Of a stretch of DNA of 49,768 bases, positions 7,994 to 17,177 are shown piece by piece. Within the stretch, counting starts at the first letter, position 1, and every line of letters starts with the position of its first letter. Under the pieces are notes generated by a model, which saw only the letters and a program-made list of their open reading frames with translations, was not told the DNA's origin and ran no database searches. The position numbers and the translations under genes were made by a program. The stretch covers positions 1 to 49,768 of the forward strand of contig JADGBC010000005.1 in the NCBI GenBank assembly GCA_015231705.1. Direction: 5' to 3'. The DNA comes from Desulfamplus sp. Lineage in GTDB: Bacteria; Desulfobacterota; Desulfobacteria; Desulfobacterales; Desulfobacteraceae.

Positions 7994-9270
7994 GTGGATT
8001 GATTATTTTTACACTGCTGGCTTTACTTATGCTCACGGGCATGCCCATATCAATCTCTTTGGGTCTTACTGTTCTTACCTATCTCTTTACAATGACCAAC
8101 GTTCCGGTTGAATCTGTGGCAATGAAGCTCTTTACTGGAATAGAGAAGTTCGAGATCATGGCTATTCCCTTCTTTATTTTAGCTGGAAATTTTCTTACAC
8201 ATGGTGGAGTGGCAAAAAGGATGATCAACTTTGCAACTGCAATGGTAGGTCATCTTCATGGCGGTCTGGCTCTGGGTGGAGTGCTTGCTTGTGCTCTTTT
8301 TGCGGCTGTGTCAGGCTCAAGTCCTGCTACTGTTGTTGCCATTGGATCAATACTTCTTCCTGCAATGGTAAGACAGGGTTATCCCATGAAGTTCGGTGTT
8401 GGCGTTATCGGAACTTCCGGAGGATTGGGAATACTTATTCCCCCGTCAATTGTAATGGTTATATATGCAGTATCCACCAATGCCTCGATTGGAAAGCTCT
8501 TTGTTGCCGGCATTATCCCGGGAATTCTTCTTGGTTCATTACTCATGGCAGTTACATGGATCGTGGCAAAAAAGAGGAACTATCCCCGTCTTCCCAGGGC
8601 AAGTTTCAAAACAGTAGTAAGAACCTTCAAGGAAAGTGTCTGGGGGCTTATGCTGATTGTTGTGGTTATTGGAGGGATTTACTCCGGCATGTTCACGCCA
8701 ACCGAGGCAGCCGCAATGAGTGCTGTTTATGCCTTTGTGGTGGCAGTTTTTATCTATAAAGACATGACCATGAAAGAGGTACCTCGTACACTTCTTGCAG
8801 CCGCAAATATGTCAGCCATGATTCTCTATATTATCACGAACGCTGTGCTGTTCTCCTTTTTGCTAACCTCAGAACAGATTCCGCAGCAATTGACAGACTG
8901 GATCACACACATGGGGCTTGGATCAGTCGGCTTTCTTATTATGGTCAACCTGCTTTTGCTTGCTGCGGGTAATTTCATGGAGCCGTCGTCAATTCTGCTT
9001 ATTACGGCACCGCTTCTTTATCCGATGGCCATGCAGCTTAACATTGACCCCATACATCTTGGAGTTCTTATGACTGTCAATATGGAGATAGGCATGATTA
9101 CCCCTCCGGTTGGTCTTAACCTTTATGTAGCTTCAGGCATATCACACCTTGGACTTACAGAAACCACAAAGGCTTGTGCCCCATGGATTATAGTTATGCT
9201 CATATATCTTATGTTCATTACTTATATCCCGGCCATCTCCTTGTGGCTGCCGAACCTGCTGTTTAATTAA
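7990..9270 (+). CDS. dctM: TRAP transporter large permease subunit (DctM)
   Basis: A 426-residue polytopic protein of the usual DctM length with 11-12 predicted TM segments. Recognisable motifs are LTGMPISISLGL, MAIPFFILAGNFLTHGGVAKR, LACALFAAVSGSSPATVVAIG, GILIPPSIVMV, FTPTEAAAMSAVYAF and GMITPPVGLNLYVASG. It is the ion-coupled translocation subunit that works with DctQ and a periplasmic binding protein. It starts inside the dctQ stop region and ends the operon. A palindrome interrupted by an 89-bp mobile element follows at 9345-9472. Confidence 0.95.
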   Translation: MSGLIIFTLLALLMLTGMPISISLGLTVLTYLFTMTNVPVESVAMKLFTGIEKFEIMAIPFFILAGNFLTHGGVAKRMINFATAMVGHLHGGLALGGVLACALFAAVSGSSPATVVAIGSILLPAMVRQGYPMKFGVGVIGTSGGLGILIPPSIVMVIYAVSTNASIGKLFVAGIIPGILLGSLLMAVTWIVAKKRNYPRLPRASFKTVVRTFKESVWGLMLIVVVIGGIYSGMFTPTEAAAMSAVYAFVVAVFIYKDMTMKEVPRTLLAAANMSAMILYIITNAVLFSFLLTSEQIPQQLTDWITHMGLGSVGFLIMVNLLLLAAGNFMEPSSILLITAPLLYPMAMQLNIDPIHLGVLMTVNMEIGMITPPVGLNLYVASGISHLGLTETTKACAPWIIVMLIYLMFITYIPAISLWLPNLLFN

Positions 9271-9344
9271 TCAGTCATGTTACGTGTGCCTTTGATAAGT
9301 ATGGGTATTTAATGCGTAATGACTTCATCAATGTTTTGAAAAAC

Positions 9345-9472
9345 ACCATTCAGGGTCAAATATAGATTTCCAGAAAAGTTTTTTGGTGAGACAAACCCTT
9401 TTTCAGTAGTCTCAGGCAGCATTTTCACCAAGTTAATTATCTGGAAAACTATAGTAACTTGCCCTGAATGGT
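9345..9472. terminator. 11-bp palindrome after dctM, split by an F3 element
   Basis: The left arm ACCATTCAGGG (9345-9355) and right arm CCCTGAATGGT (9462-9472) are exact reverse complements. Without the F3 element (9363-9451) and one TA, the loop would be about 15 bases. The site sits between the convergent dctM and aat genes, where a bidirectional terminator is expected. No strong T-run follows, so it could instead be a REP-like palindrome. Confidence 0.5.
9363..9451 (-). mobile_element. F3 element (89-bp MITE-like), copy 1
   Basis: The element begins TAGATTTCCAG and ends CTGGAAAACTA, with imperfect terminal inverted repeats, and is flanked on both sides by TA (9361-9362 and 9452-9453). Its reverse complement matches the copies at 31472-31560 and 45345-45433 base for base over most of the length; all three are 89 bp. 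It has no coding capacity. TA duplication points to an IS630/Tc1-type transposase acting in trans. Confidence 0.85.
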
Positions 9473-9479
9473 CTACTAA

Positions 9480-10226
9480 TCAAGCCCATACTCCTTTCTG
9501 GAATCCACAAAAATCCCATATACCGATCATAGCTTTCTTGTTTACCGAAGTTCTAAGCTGCCTCAAGAATCCGCGTCTGGGTATCTCCTGTGCTCCCATG
9601 TAGATAAGATGTGCAGATTTTACCTGGCAGTCAATAAGATCAAAATCGTTATGCTTCAGATGAGAGCACAAAGCAGCAAGAGCGATCTTTGAGGCATCAC
9701 TTTCATGTGAGAACATAGATTCTCCAAAAAAGACCCTGCCAAGAGAGACTCCGTAAAGTCCACCTACAAGCCTGCCATCCTTCCAAGTCTCTACAGAGTG
9801 AGCATATCCAAGTTTATGAAGCTCAATGTAGGCTTCAATCATATCATCTACAAGCCAGGTGGCAGTACGCTTTTCATCTCTGAATTGGGCACATGCATTG
9901 ATAACATTCTCAAATGCTCTGTCCATGGTGACGGTAAAGTAAGATTTGCGAATCTTTTTTTTAAGGCTTTTTGAGATGTTAATTCTGTCAGGATAGAGAA
10001 CAAGCCGTGGATCAGGAGACCACCAGAGAATGGGTTGTCCTTGTGAGAACCACGGAAAGATGCCGTTCTGATAAGCACAAATCAGCCGCTGGGGGGAGAG
10101 GTCTCCTCCGGCACAGAGGAGACCGTCGTGTCTTGCAAGGTGTACGGGAGGGAACTGGATATCAGGTAATTTAATATCTCCTGTGATACTGTTCTTTAGA
10201 TTATCGGGTAACATGAAAACAGGCAT
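9480..10226 (-). CDS. aat: leucyl/phenylalanyl-tRNA--protein transferase
   Basis: A 248-residue protein at the usual family size. It attaches Leu or Phe from aminoacyl-tRNA to proteins with N-terminal Arg or Lys, creating a primary N-degron. Motifs include LLCAGGDLSPQRLICAYQNG, IFPWFSQGQPILWWSPDPR, the central AYIELHKLGYAHSVETW and GRLVGGLYGVSLGRVFFGES, then SHESDASKIAL and the C-terminal DCQVKSAHLIYMGAQEIPR. It is followed 73 bases upstream (same strand) by clpA and clpS, which recognise and unfold such substrates, so the three probably form one functional unit. Confidence 0.97.
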   Translation of the reverse strand: MPVFMLPDNLKNSITGDIKLPDIQFPPVHLARHDGLLCAGGDLSPQRLICAYQNGIFPWFSQGQPILWWSPDPRLVLYPDRINISKSLKKKIRKSYFTVTMDRAFENVINACAQFRDEKRTATWLVDDMIEAYIELHKLGYAHSVETWKDGRLVGGLYGVSLGRVFFGESMFSHESDASKIALAALCSHLKHNDFDLIDCQVKSAHLIYMGAQEIPRRGFLRQLRTSVNKKAMIGIWDFCGFQKGVWA

Positions 10227-10240
10227 AAAACTAATCTGTT

Positions 10241-10276
10241 CAGCCGCAACTATTGTTGGATTAAAATTCCTTAACA
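10241..10276 (+). repeat. F4 short dispersed repeat, copy 1
   Basis: The core is GCAACTATTGTTGGATTAAA followed by ATTCCTTAACA. Related copies are at 34098-34140, 39606-39645 and 48603-48634. This copy lies between aat and clpA. Confidence 0.5.
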
Positions 10277-10299
10277 GTCAAAGTCCTAAGCGATAAAAA

Positions 10300-12570
10300 T
10301 CAATCTTTATACTTAAACGTCAGCTCATCATCTTTGACCGCGATCGAGACATTCCCACCCTTCTCAAGAGCACCAAACAGAATTTCATCTGTAAGAACAT
10401 CCTTAATTTTGGTCTGGATGAGGCGATCTAACGGTCTTGCCCCAAATTTGGGATCATAACCTTTCTCTGCCAGCCATGACCTTACTTTAGGGGTATATTT
10501 TAAAGAGACATTCTTGTTGTCAAGCAGCTCCTTTAGCTCCTTCATGCCCTTGTCCACAATAAGCTCCATTGTCTCGTGAGAAAGAGGGCCAAACTGCACA
10601 ACCGAATCCAGACGATTTCTAAATTCCGGACTGAAAGTTTTCTCAACAGCCTTGAGCCCTTTTGAACCAAAATCGCCGATCTGCTCACCAAAACCTATTT
10701 TGTTGGAACTCATCTCTCTTGCTCCGGCATTTGAGGTCATGATGATCACCACATTTCTGAAGTCGGCAGATTTGCCGTTATTGTCAGTCAGGGTGGCATA
10801 ATCCATAACCTGCAGAAGAATATTGAAAAGATCCTGATGTGCTTTTTCAATCTCATCAAGAAGAAGAACACAATGCGGGTTTTTCCTTATACTGTCTGTA
10901 AGAATCCCACCCTGCTCAAATCCGATATATCCTGGTGGTGCACCAATGAGCCTGGAAACAGCATGTTTTTCCATATATTCGCTCATGTCAAATCTAAGAA
11001 ACTTGACACCCATATTCAGTGCAAGCTGTTTTGCTACTTCGGTCTTTCCAACTCCTGTTGGGCCTGTAAAGAGAAACGACCCAATGGGACGACCAGGAGC
11101 TGACAAGCCTGCACGGGATCTTTTTATGCAGGTGGACAAGGTAGATATTGCACTGTCCTGGCCAAAGATCACCTGAGATAATTTCTTTTCTAAACTTTCA
11201 AGGTTGGTCTTGTCTGTTGCATTGATGGTTGAGGCAGGTATCTTTGCCATTTTTGCTACTGTTTTCTCAATATCTCCTGCAAGAACGTTTTTGCGCCTGC
11301 TGTCACCTGAAAGTCTTATCAAAGACCCTGTCTCATCAATCACATCTATTGCCTTATCAGGAAGATAGCGGTCATTTATATGTTTGGCCGAAAGTTTTGC
11401 AGCAGCTTCAAGAGACTCCTGGGTATAGTTGAGCTGGTGATGCTCCTCGTAGCAGCTCTTCAGCCCTTTGAGTATTTCAATGGTATCTTCAACCGAAGGC
11501 TCCGGAACCTCTATTTTTTCGAAACGCCTGGAGAGTGCCCGATCCTTTTCAAAATAGTTTTTATACTCCTCATATGTTGTGGAGCCCACACAGCGAATGG
11601 TGCCTGATGCAAGTGCCGGTTTAAGAATGTTTGATGCATCAAGAGAACCACTGCTTGTTGCACCAGCTCCTACAACTGTATGAATCTCATCTATGAACAG
11701 AAGAGCATTCTCTTTTCCTTCAAGTGCGTCAATTACATCCTTGAGCCTCTGTTCAAAGTCTCCTCTGTATTTAGTTCCGGCAAGAAGAGAGCCCATATCA
11801 AGTGCAAACATCTCTGAAGATTTAAGAAAATCAGGGACTTCTCCCTGAAACGCTTTAAGTGCTATACCCTCTGCTATTGCTGTTTTACCAACACCAGGGT
11901 CTCCTACAAACACGGGATTGTTTTTTCGTCTTCTGCACAGAACCTGCATTGCCCGTTCAATTTCATTTACACGACCTATAAGCGGATCAATCTTGCCTTT
12001 TCTGGCTTTTTCGAGCAGATCAGTTGTAAAAAGTGCCAGCGGATCAGCCTGCTGCTCGGATTGCTGAGATCGCCCCTTGTCCCCCTTTTGTGGATGAGAT
12101 TTAGACCCCGTGGAACCATCTTTTTTAATCTGAGGTGATGTAGCACGTTCATTATGGGAAATATATTTCAGGAGCTGAAGGCGTGTAAGCCCCTCTTCTT
12201 CAAGATAATATGCTGCATGAGAGTCCTTCTCCTGGAAAATGGAAGCCAGGATATCTCCCAAAGTGACCTGGGTCTTTTCCGCAGATCTTGCGTGGTTGAT
12301 CGCCCTCTGAATTGTTCTTTGAAATCCTATGGTCTGCTGGAGAACATACTCATTTCCCTCTTTGACGCTCTCCATCTTATCCTTGAAAAAGAGATCCAGA
12401 TTCTCCTTTATAGCTTCAGGTCTTCCTCCACAGTTCTTGACTGTTGTATATCCCTCTCCATTATTGAGGATGGCGTACAGAACATGCTCTACAGATACAT
12501 ATTCATGTCTTCTTCTTTTTGCCTCCTTTACAGCAAAACCAAGTGTAATGCTCAGCTCTTTGCTTATCAT
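10300..12570 (-). CDS. clpA: ATP-dependent Clp protease ATP-binding subunit ClpA
   Basis: A 756-residue AAA+ unfoldase. There is a Clp N-domain (about 1-145), a charged linker (145-175), AAA module 1 with Walker A GDPGVGKT (223-230) and Walker B LLFIDEIH, and module 2 with Walker A GPTGVGKT (503-510) and Walker [12 protein letters not shown]. The ClpP-docking tripeptide IGF lies at about 625-627. Lack of a ClpB-type middle coiled coil supports ClpA. It feeds substrates to ClpP in the cytoplasm and uses ClpS to select N-degron substrates. clpS lies 5 bases upstream in the same orientation. clpP is not in this window. Confidence 0.97.
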   Translation of the reverse strand: MISKELSITLGFAVKEAKRRRHEYVSVEHVLYAILNNGEGYTTVKNCGGRPEAIKENLDLFFKDKMESVKEGNEYVLQQTIGFQRTIQRAINHARSAEKTQVTLGDILASIFQEKDSHAAYYLEEEGLTRLQLLKYISHNERATSPQIKKDGSTGSKSHPQKGDKGRSQQSEQQADPLALFTTDLLEKARKGKIDPLIGRVNEIERAMQVLCRRRKNNPVFVGDPGVGKTAIAEGIALKAFQGEVPDFLKSSEMFALDMGSLLAGTKYRGDFEQRLKDVIDALEGKENALLFIDEIHTVVGAGATSSGSLDASNILKPALASGTIRCVGSTTYEEYKNYFEKDRALSRRFEKIEVPEPSVEDTIEILKGLKSCYEEHHQLNYTQESLEAAAKLSAKHINDRYLPDKAIDVIDETGSLIRLSGDSRRKNVLAGDIEKTVAKMAKIPASTINATDKTNLESLEKKLSQVIFGQDSAISTLSTCIKRSRAGLSAPGRPIGSFLFTGPTGVGKTEVAKQLALNMGVKFLRFDMSEYMEKHAVSRLIGAPPGYIGFEQGGILTDSIRKNPHCVLLLDEIEKAHQDLFNILLQVMDYATLTDNNGKSADFRNVVIIMTSNAGAREMSSNKIGFGEQIGDFGSKGLKAVEKTFSPEFRNRLDSVVQFGPLSHETMELIVDKGMKELKELLDNKNVSLKYTPKVRSWLAEKGYDPKFGARPLDRLIQTKIKDVLTDEILFGALEKGGNVSIAVKDDELTFKYKD

Positions 12571-12575
12571 GATGA

Positions 12576-12899
12576 CTACTCCTTTTCCATTGTGCTTTTA
12601 AGGGGAAACTCTCTTTCCCTTGCAAGGATATGTACCGTATTTACTTTGGTCTCTGCAACATCTCTGGTATAGACACCACAGATTCCCCTACCCTGCTCAT
12701 GAACATTTAGCATGATCTGAGTTGCAATTTCAAATGATTTACCAAAAACCTTCATGAGAATCTCAACAACAAAATCCATTGTGGTATAATCATCATTGTG
12801 TAAAATCACTTTATACATAGGCGGATGTTCATGCTTGAAATCCGAATCTGACGAGCTCTCTTTTTTTATTTCAGGATCCATGGTGGTCATGTGGATCAA
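12576..12899 (-). CDS. clpS: ATP-dependent Clp protease adaptor ClpS
   Basis: A 107-residue adaptor. After a flexible N-terminal tail (about 1-25) comes the ClpS core: [39 protein letters not shown] and [19 protein letters not shown]. The HNDD/T and M residues line the pocket that binds N-terminal Leu, Phe, Tyr or Trp. It hands these substrates to ClpA. Five bases separate it from clpA, consistent with co-transcription; aat completes the pathway downstream. Two F1 repeats lie in its upstream region. Confidence 0.96.
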   Translation of the reverse strand: MIHMTTMDPEIKKESSSDSDFKHEHPPMYKVILHNDDYTTMDFVVEILMKVFGKSFEIATQIMLNVHEQGRGICGVYTRDVAETKVNTVHILAREREFPLKSTMEKE

Positions 12900-12916
12900 A
12901 ACTCCTTTTATAATAC

Positions 12917-13046
12917 TTTACCGTGAAAACATATATTAATTTTCATGATGTGGGGCGACCGGAATCCGGCCATGACCGTTTACCTTGAAAATGTATTCAG
13001 ATTTTCATCATTCGGGGGTATCCTCAAAAATGGCCATGTCAGTTTA
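12917..13046 (+). repeat. F1 repeat, two tandem copies
   Basis: Two head-to-tail copies share a TTTA junction: 12917-12982 (TTTACCGTGAAAAC to CATGACCGTTTA) and 12979-13046 (TTTACCTTGAAAATG to GGCCATGTCAGTTTA). They fill the gap between secA and clpS, which are read in the same direction. Confidence 0.75.
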
Positions 13047-13070
13047 AAGAACTATTCACCAGGACGGATA

Positions 13071-15593
13071 TCACACCCCGCAGCATTTCTTATATTTTTT
13101 CCCGCTGCCACATGAGCAGGGGTCATTTCTTCCTATTTTAGGTTCGGCACGTTTTACAGGCTCTCGTGTGTTAGATTCATCTGATCGGGAAAGAATGAGG
13201 TTTTCATTTCGGGGTCTGTGCAATCTTTGGATATCATCAGGCTGAACCATCTGAATTCTGAACAAAATCTCCAGTGTCTCTGCCTTTATACGGTCAATCA
13301 GCCCCTGGAACATCTCATACCCCTCTTTTTTGTAAATTACTAAGGGATTCTGCTGGGCATAGCTTCTCAGGCCGATACCCTCCTTAAGATGATCCATGTT
13401 AAGAAGGTGCTCTTTCCATAGGGTATCTACTGTACGCAGCATTATGTATTTTTCAAGTTTTCTGAACTCGTCCTTACCGATCATGGCCTCCTGTTCGCCA
13501 TATTTATCCATGATCTTCTCTATTATGATATGCCCTGCTTTTTCAGCGTCAAGATCAGGCAGTGAAAAATATGACATATCCAGACCGGCATTGAACTGGC
13601 GGTTAACTGCATCACAAAGCCCCTGAAGATCCCACTCTGATACCGGCATTTTTTCCTCTTCAAAGGTTTCGAAGATCGCTTCAAAACGCTCGTTAATCAT
13701 CTGGACAAACTCATGCCTCAAATCCTCATCTTGGAGAGCTTGTCTTCTCTGGCGGTAAATGACCTCCCTTTGCTGATTCATTACATCATCATATTCAATA
13801 AGCTGCTTTCTTATCTCAAAATTGTGTCCTTCAACCTTGGACTGGGCGTTCTCAATAGCCCTGCTGATAAGAGCATGTTCAATAGGTTCTCCCTCATCAA
13901 TTCCAAGGCGGTCCATAATTTTTGTGATACGCTCTCCGCCAAATATTCTCAAAAGATCATCTTCCAGCGAGAGGTAGAACTTTGATGATCCTTCATCTCC
14001 CTGACGGCCGGAACGTCCCCGAAGCTGGTTGTCAATCCGTCTTGACTCATGACGGGAGGTACCAAGAATATGAAGTCCGCCAAGCTCTTTTACCCCTTCT
14101 CCAAGTACAATATCCGTTCCACGGCCAGCCATGTTGGTTGAGATAGTCACAGCCCCCTTCTGGCCTGCGGCAGCAACAATTTCTGCCTCTGCCTTGTGGT
14201 GTTTGGCATTAAGAACTGTATGTTTGATCCCACGCTTATCAAGCTTTTTGCTTAAATCTTCCGACACATCAATTGATATGGTTCCAACAAGCACAGGCTG
14301 CCCTTTTTTGTGGAGCTGGATAATCTCTTTTATGGCTGCCTCATATTTCTCTTTCTGGGTCTTGTAGATTACATCCGGCATATCTTTGCGGATCATGACT
14401 CTGTGGGTAGGAATGATAAGAACATCCAGATTATAGATTTTCTTGAACTCAGCGGCCTCTGTTGCAGCAGTACCGGTCATGCCACTCAGCTTGTCATACA
14501 TTCTGAAAAAGTTCTGAAATGTAATGGATGCAAGAGTCTGGTTCTCATTTGCAATCTTGACATTTTCCTTTGCCTCAAGAGCTTGATGGAGCCCGTCACT
14601 GTAACGCCTGCCATCCATGAGCCTGCCTGTGAACTCATCTACAATAACAACCTGATCGTCCTTTACTATGTAATCAACATCCCTCTTGAACATTGTATGT
14701 GCCTTGAGAGCCTGATTCAGATGATGCAGAACCTCTATATTGCTGGGGTCATAAAGATTATCCACGCCAAGCAGCTTTTCGCCCCTTGCGACACCCGCCT
14801 CTGTCAAAGTAACGCTCTTTGCCTCCTCATCAATATTGTAATCAACATCTTTTTGAAATGCCGGAATAACTGTGTTGACATGTTGATAAAGATGAGTTGA
14901 TTTCTCGGCAGCCCCTGAAATAATTAACGGAGTTCTTGCCTCGTCAATGAGGATACTGTCAACCTCATCCACAATCGCAAAATTCAGATCTCCCTGAGCC
15001 AGAGACTCCTTATCAAATTTCATGTTATCCCGAAGATAATCAAAGCCAAACTCATTATTGGTTCCATATGTGATGTCAGCACTATAAGCCACTTTTCTCT
15101 GTTCATCATTGAGGTCATGAAGAATTACCCCTACCTTAAGGCCAAGAAAATTATAAATAGCACTCATCCACTCTGCGTCACGTTTAGCCAGATAGTCATT
15201 AACAGTGACCACATGAACACCTTTGCCAGAGAGTGCATTAAGGTAGGCTGGAAGGGTAGACATCAAGGTCTTTCCTTCACCTGTCTTCATCTCAGCGATC
15301 ATCCCTTTGTGAAGTGCTATACCTCCTATGAGCTGAACGTCAAAGTGACGCATCTTTAACGTTCTCTGGGACGCCTCCCTGACTAAAGCAAAAGCTTCTG
15401 GAAGAAGATCATCAAGAGTTTCACCTTTAGACAGACGACTTTTGAATTCAAGAGTTTTATCTGCCATCTGCTGATCATCAAGTTTCTGGATTTCTGGTTC
15501 CAGTCCATTAATTTGGTCTATCAGAGGCATGATTTTCTTTATGACTCGATCGTTGTTTGACCCGAATATCTTTGTAAGTAATTTGAATACCAT
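13071..15593 (-). CDS. secA: protein translocase motor subunit SecA
   Basis: An 840-residue ATPase that drives post-translational export through SecYEG. The first nucleotide-binding fold has [18 protein letters not shown] (about 101-118) and the [13 protein letters not shown] Walker B region. Other landmarks are [16 protein letters not shown], the [20 protein letters not shown] segment, [13 protein letters not shown] and [15 protein letters not shown]. The C-terminus ends in the zinc-binding SEC-C motif [20 protein letters not shown], which also binds SecB and lipids. Length and domain order are normal. It is essential in bacteria and usually single copy. Confidence 0.98.
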   Translation of the reverse strand: MVFKLLTKIFGSNNDRVIKKIMPLIDQINGLEPEIQKLDDQQMADKTLEFKSRLSKGETLDDLLPEAFALVREASQRTLKMRHFDVQLIGGIALHKGMIAEMKTGEGKTLMSTLPAYLNALSGKGVHVVTVNDYLAKRDAEWMSAIYNFLGLKVGVILHDLNDEQRKVAYSADITYGTNNEFGFDYLRDNMKFDKESLAQGDLNFAIVDEVDSILIDEARTPLIISGAAEKSTHLYQHVNTVIPAFQKDVDYNIDEEAKSVTLTEAGVARGEKLLGVDNLYDPSNIEVLHHLNQALKAHTMFKRDVDYIVKDDQVVIVDEFTGRLMDGRRYSDGLHQALEAKENVKIANENQTLASITFQNFFRMYDKLSGMTGTAATEAAEFKKIYNLDVLIIPTHRVMIRKDMPDVIYKTQKEKYEAAIKEIIQLHKKGQPVLVGTISIDVSEDLSKKLDKRGIKHTVLNAKHHKAEAEIVAAAGQKGAVTISTNMAGRGTDIVLGEGVKELGGLHILGTSRHESRRIDNQLRGRSGRQGDEGSSKFYLSLEDDLLRIFGGERITKIMDRLGIDEGEPIEHALISRAIENAQSKVEGHNFEIRKQLIEYDDVMNQQREVIYRQRRQALQDEDLRHEFVQMINERFEAIFETFEEEKMPVSEWDLQGLCDAVNRQFNAGLDMSYFSLPDLDAEKAGHIIIEKIMDKYGEQEAMIGKDEFRKLEKYIMLRTVDTLWKEHLLNMDHLKEGIGLRSYAQQNPLVIYKKEGYEMFQGLIDRIKAETLEILFRIQMVQPDDIQRLHRPRNENLILSRSDESNTREPVKRAEPKIGRNDPCSCGSGKKYKKCCGV

Positions 15594-15676
15594 AATTTTT
15601 TTCTGCCTTTAATTTGTTAAATTCACTCCACACGACCGCTGTTCCTATGAGCTGATTACCAAAGGAGATTGGAATA

Positions 15677-15741
15677 TACGGGCATGTCCGTGTTTCGGGC
15701 ACCATTGATCATGAAAATTAAGATTGCATTGTCATGGCAAA
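15677..15741 (-). repeat. F1 repeat, degenerate copy
   Basis: The segment from TATACGGGCATGTCCG through ATCATGAAAATTAAG to GTCATGGCAA aligns along its length with the reverse complement of the 1059-1126 copy, with scattered changes. It lies in the 168-base gap between argC and secA. Confidence 0.5.
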
Positions 15742-15761
15742 GAACCCAGAGTATTTTAAAT

Positions 15762-17021
15762 TTATATTGCCCCAGGGATAAGTTGAAGTCCTGTTTTTTC
15801 ATCCATGCCGAACATTATATTCATATTTTGAACTGCCTGACCGGCTGCACCCTTGAGAATATTATCAATGGCAGAGACTATAATTACTCTTGAGGATTTG
15901 TCATCAACCCAGAAGCCGATATCGCAGAAATTGGTTCCCCTGACATGTGCTGTATCAGGAAATTTGCCTTTTGGGAGGATTCGTACAAAATAGCTACTCT
16001 CGTAGTATGATTTGAAAATATTTAAGATATGCTCATATACAGCATCTTTATTTGTGCCATGGCCGACACTGCTGCTATCCTCATTGTTATTAATCTTCTC
16101 AATGATATCTTCGGATAGTTCGGCATAGATTGTGGTAAGCATTCCACGGTTCATGGGCAGAAGGTGAGGGACAAAGGTGATACTTATTTTCTGACCGGCA
16201 TGAGCAGAATCAGCTAAAAGAGCGGTATTGGCATAAAAATTAGCATCAGCACAAAGCCCTGCATTAACTGAAAGATCCGTATCAGCTGAAAGAGCGGCAT
16301 GAGCAGAAAGAATCTCCTCCATCTCCGGGACATGGCGATGTGCTCCAATTTTGTAGGGCTTGAAAGACTCTGTAACTTCACAGTAATGTGAGGTAAGGGA
16401 GACAGAGCGCCCTGCACCGCTAACACCTGATTTTGAATCTGATATTATTCCCTCTTTTTTGATAACTCCTTCTCTGATCAAAGGGATTACGGGCAGCAGA
16501 AAACTTGTTGGATAACATCCTGGATTGCCAATGAGTCGGGCCGATTTTGTCAAATCTGTCCCTGCAATTTTATCTTTATAAATCTCGCTGAGTCCGTAGA
16601 CAGCCTGATCCAAAAGTTCAGGAGAAGAGTGTTTCTGGTATGTCCTCTCATAAGTGGATAGATTCTTGAACCTGAAATCGGCTGACAAATCAATAACCTT
16701 GATATTATTTGCAAGAAAAACAGGTGCATACTGCATGGAAATTTTATGCGGAAGTGCAAGAAAAATACAGTCGATCTTTCCAAAAAGTGCTTCAGGATTC
16801 ATCTCTTCACATCTGATATCAACTATATCTCTAAAAGCAGGGAAAATATCTTCAAAAGATTCTCCATGGTATGAGCGTGATGTAACTGCAACAAGTTCGG
16901 CGTTTGGATGACCTGTAATCAATTTGACAAGCTCGGCACCTGTGTAGCCTGTTGCTCCTGCAATTGCGACTCTGACATTTTTGTGTTCTAAATACTCTGT
17001 TGAGCAGTTTGACTTTGTCAT
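15762..17021 (-). CDS. argC: N-acetyl-gamma-glutamyl-phosphate reductase with insertions
   Basis: This 419-residue enzyme makes N-acetylglutamate semialdehyde in arginine synthesis. It has the NADP-binding VAIAGATGYTGAELVKLI (about 18-35), catalytic Cys169 in IGNPGCYPTSFLLP, SGVSGAGR, the conserved HRHVPEME, FVPHLLPMNRG, VRGTNFCDIG and AIDNILKGAAGQAVQNMN. Typical ArgC is about 340-350 residues. The excess is a hexapeptide-repeat insertion at residues 239-276, between HRHVPEMEEIL and the next strand, plus a smaller Asn/Ser/Asp-rich insertion near INNNEDSSSVGHG. All core motifs are intact, so I expect activity. No other arg gene lies beside it. Confidence 0.95.
   Translation of the reverse strand: MTKSNCSTEYLEHKNVRVAIAGATGYTGAELVKLITGHPNAELVAVTSRSYHGESFEDIFPAFRDIVDIRCEEMNPEALFGKIDCIFLALPHKISMQYAPVFLANNIKVIDLSADFRFKNLSTYERTYQKHSSPELLDQAVYGLSEIYKDKIAGTDLTKSARLIGNPGCYPTSFLLPVIPLIREGVIKKEGIISDSKSGVSGAGRSVSLTSHYCEVTESFKPYKIGAHRHVPEMEEILSAHAALSADTDLSVNAGLCADANFYANTALLADSAHAGQKISITFVPHLLPMNRGMLTTIYAELSEDIIEKINNNEDSSSVGHGTNKDAVYEHILNIFKSYYESSYFVRILPKGKFPDTAHVRGTNFCDIGFWVDDKSSRVIIVSAIDNILKGAAGQAVQNMNIMFGMDEKTGLQLIPGAI
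16194..16307 (-). repeat. degenerate 18-bp tandem repeat inside argC (hexapeptide repeat)
   Basis: Residues 239-276 split into six-residue units: SAHAAL, SADTDL, SVNAGL, CADANF, YANTAL, LADSAH, AG. The DNA shows the matching 18-base period. It is in frame and falls between two conserved ArgC segments. Confidence 0.8.
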
Positions 17022-17177
17022 TTTATATCCTGAATAAATTTGTTATATTGTTAGAAAAATTAGAAATGATTTTAACAGAGAGGGTCTCTCTTTTCAAGTT
17101 TTGAATAGGCAGCCCAAAGTTTTGAATGGGTAGTTAACTTTAACAAAACAATAAAAAGCATATCAAGGTCTATTAAA

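Noticed and set aside
12154-12672. 172-codon open frame antisense to clpA/clpS
   Set aside because: It overlaps two conserved genes with intact motifs and has no sign of independent coding.
14310-14900. 196-codon open frame antisense to secA
   Set aside because: It is a shadow of the secA coding sequence; no ribosome-binding site and no known motif.
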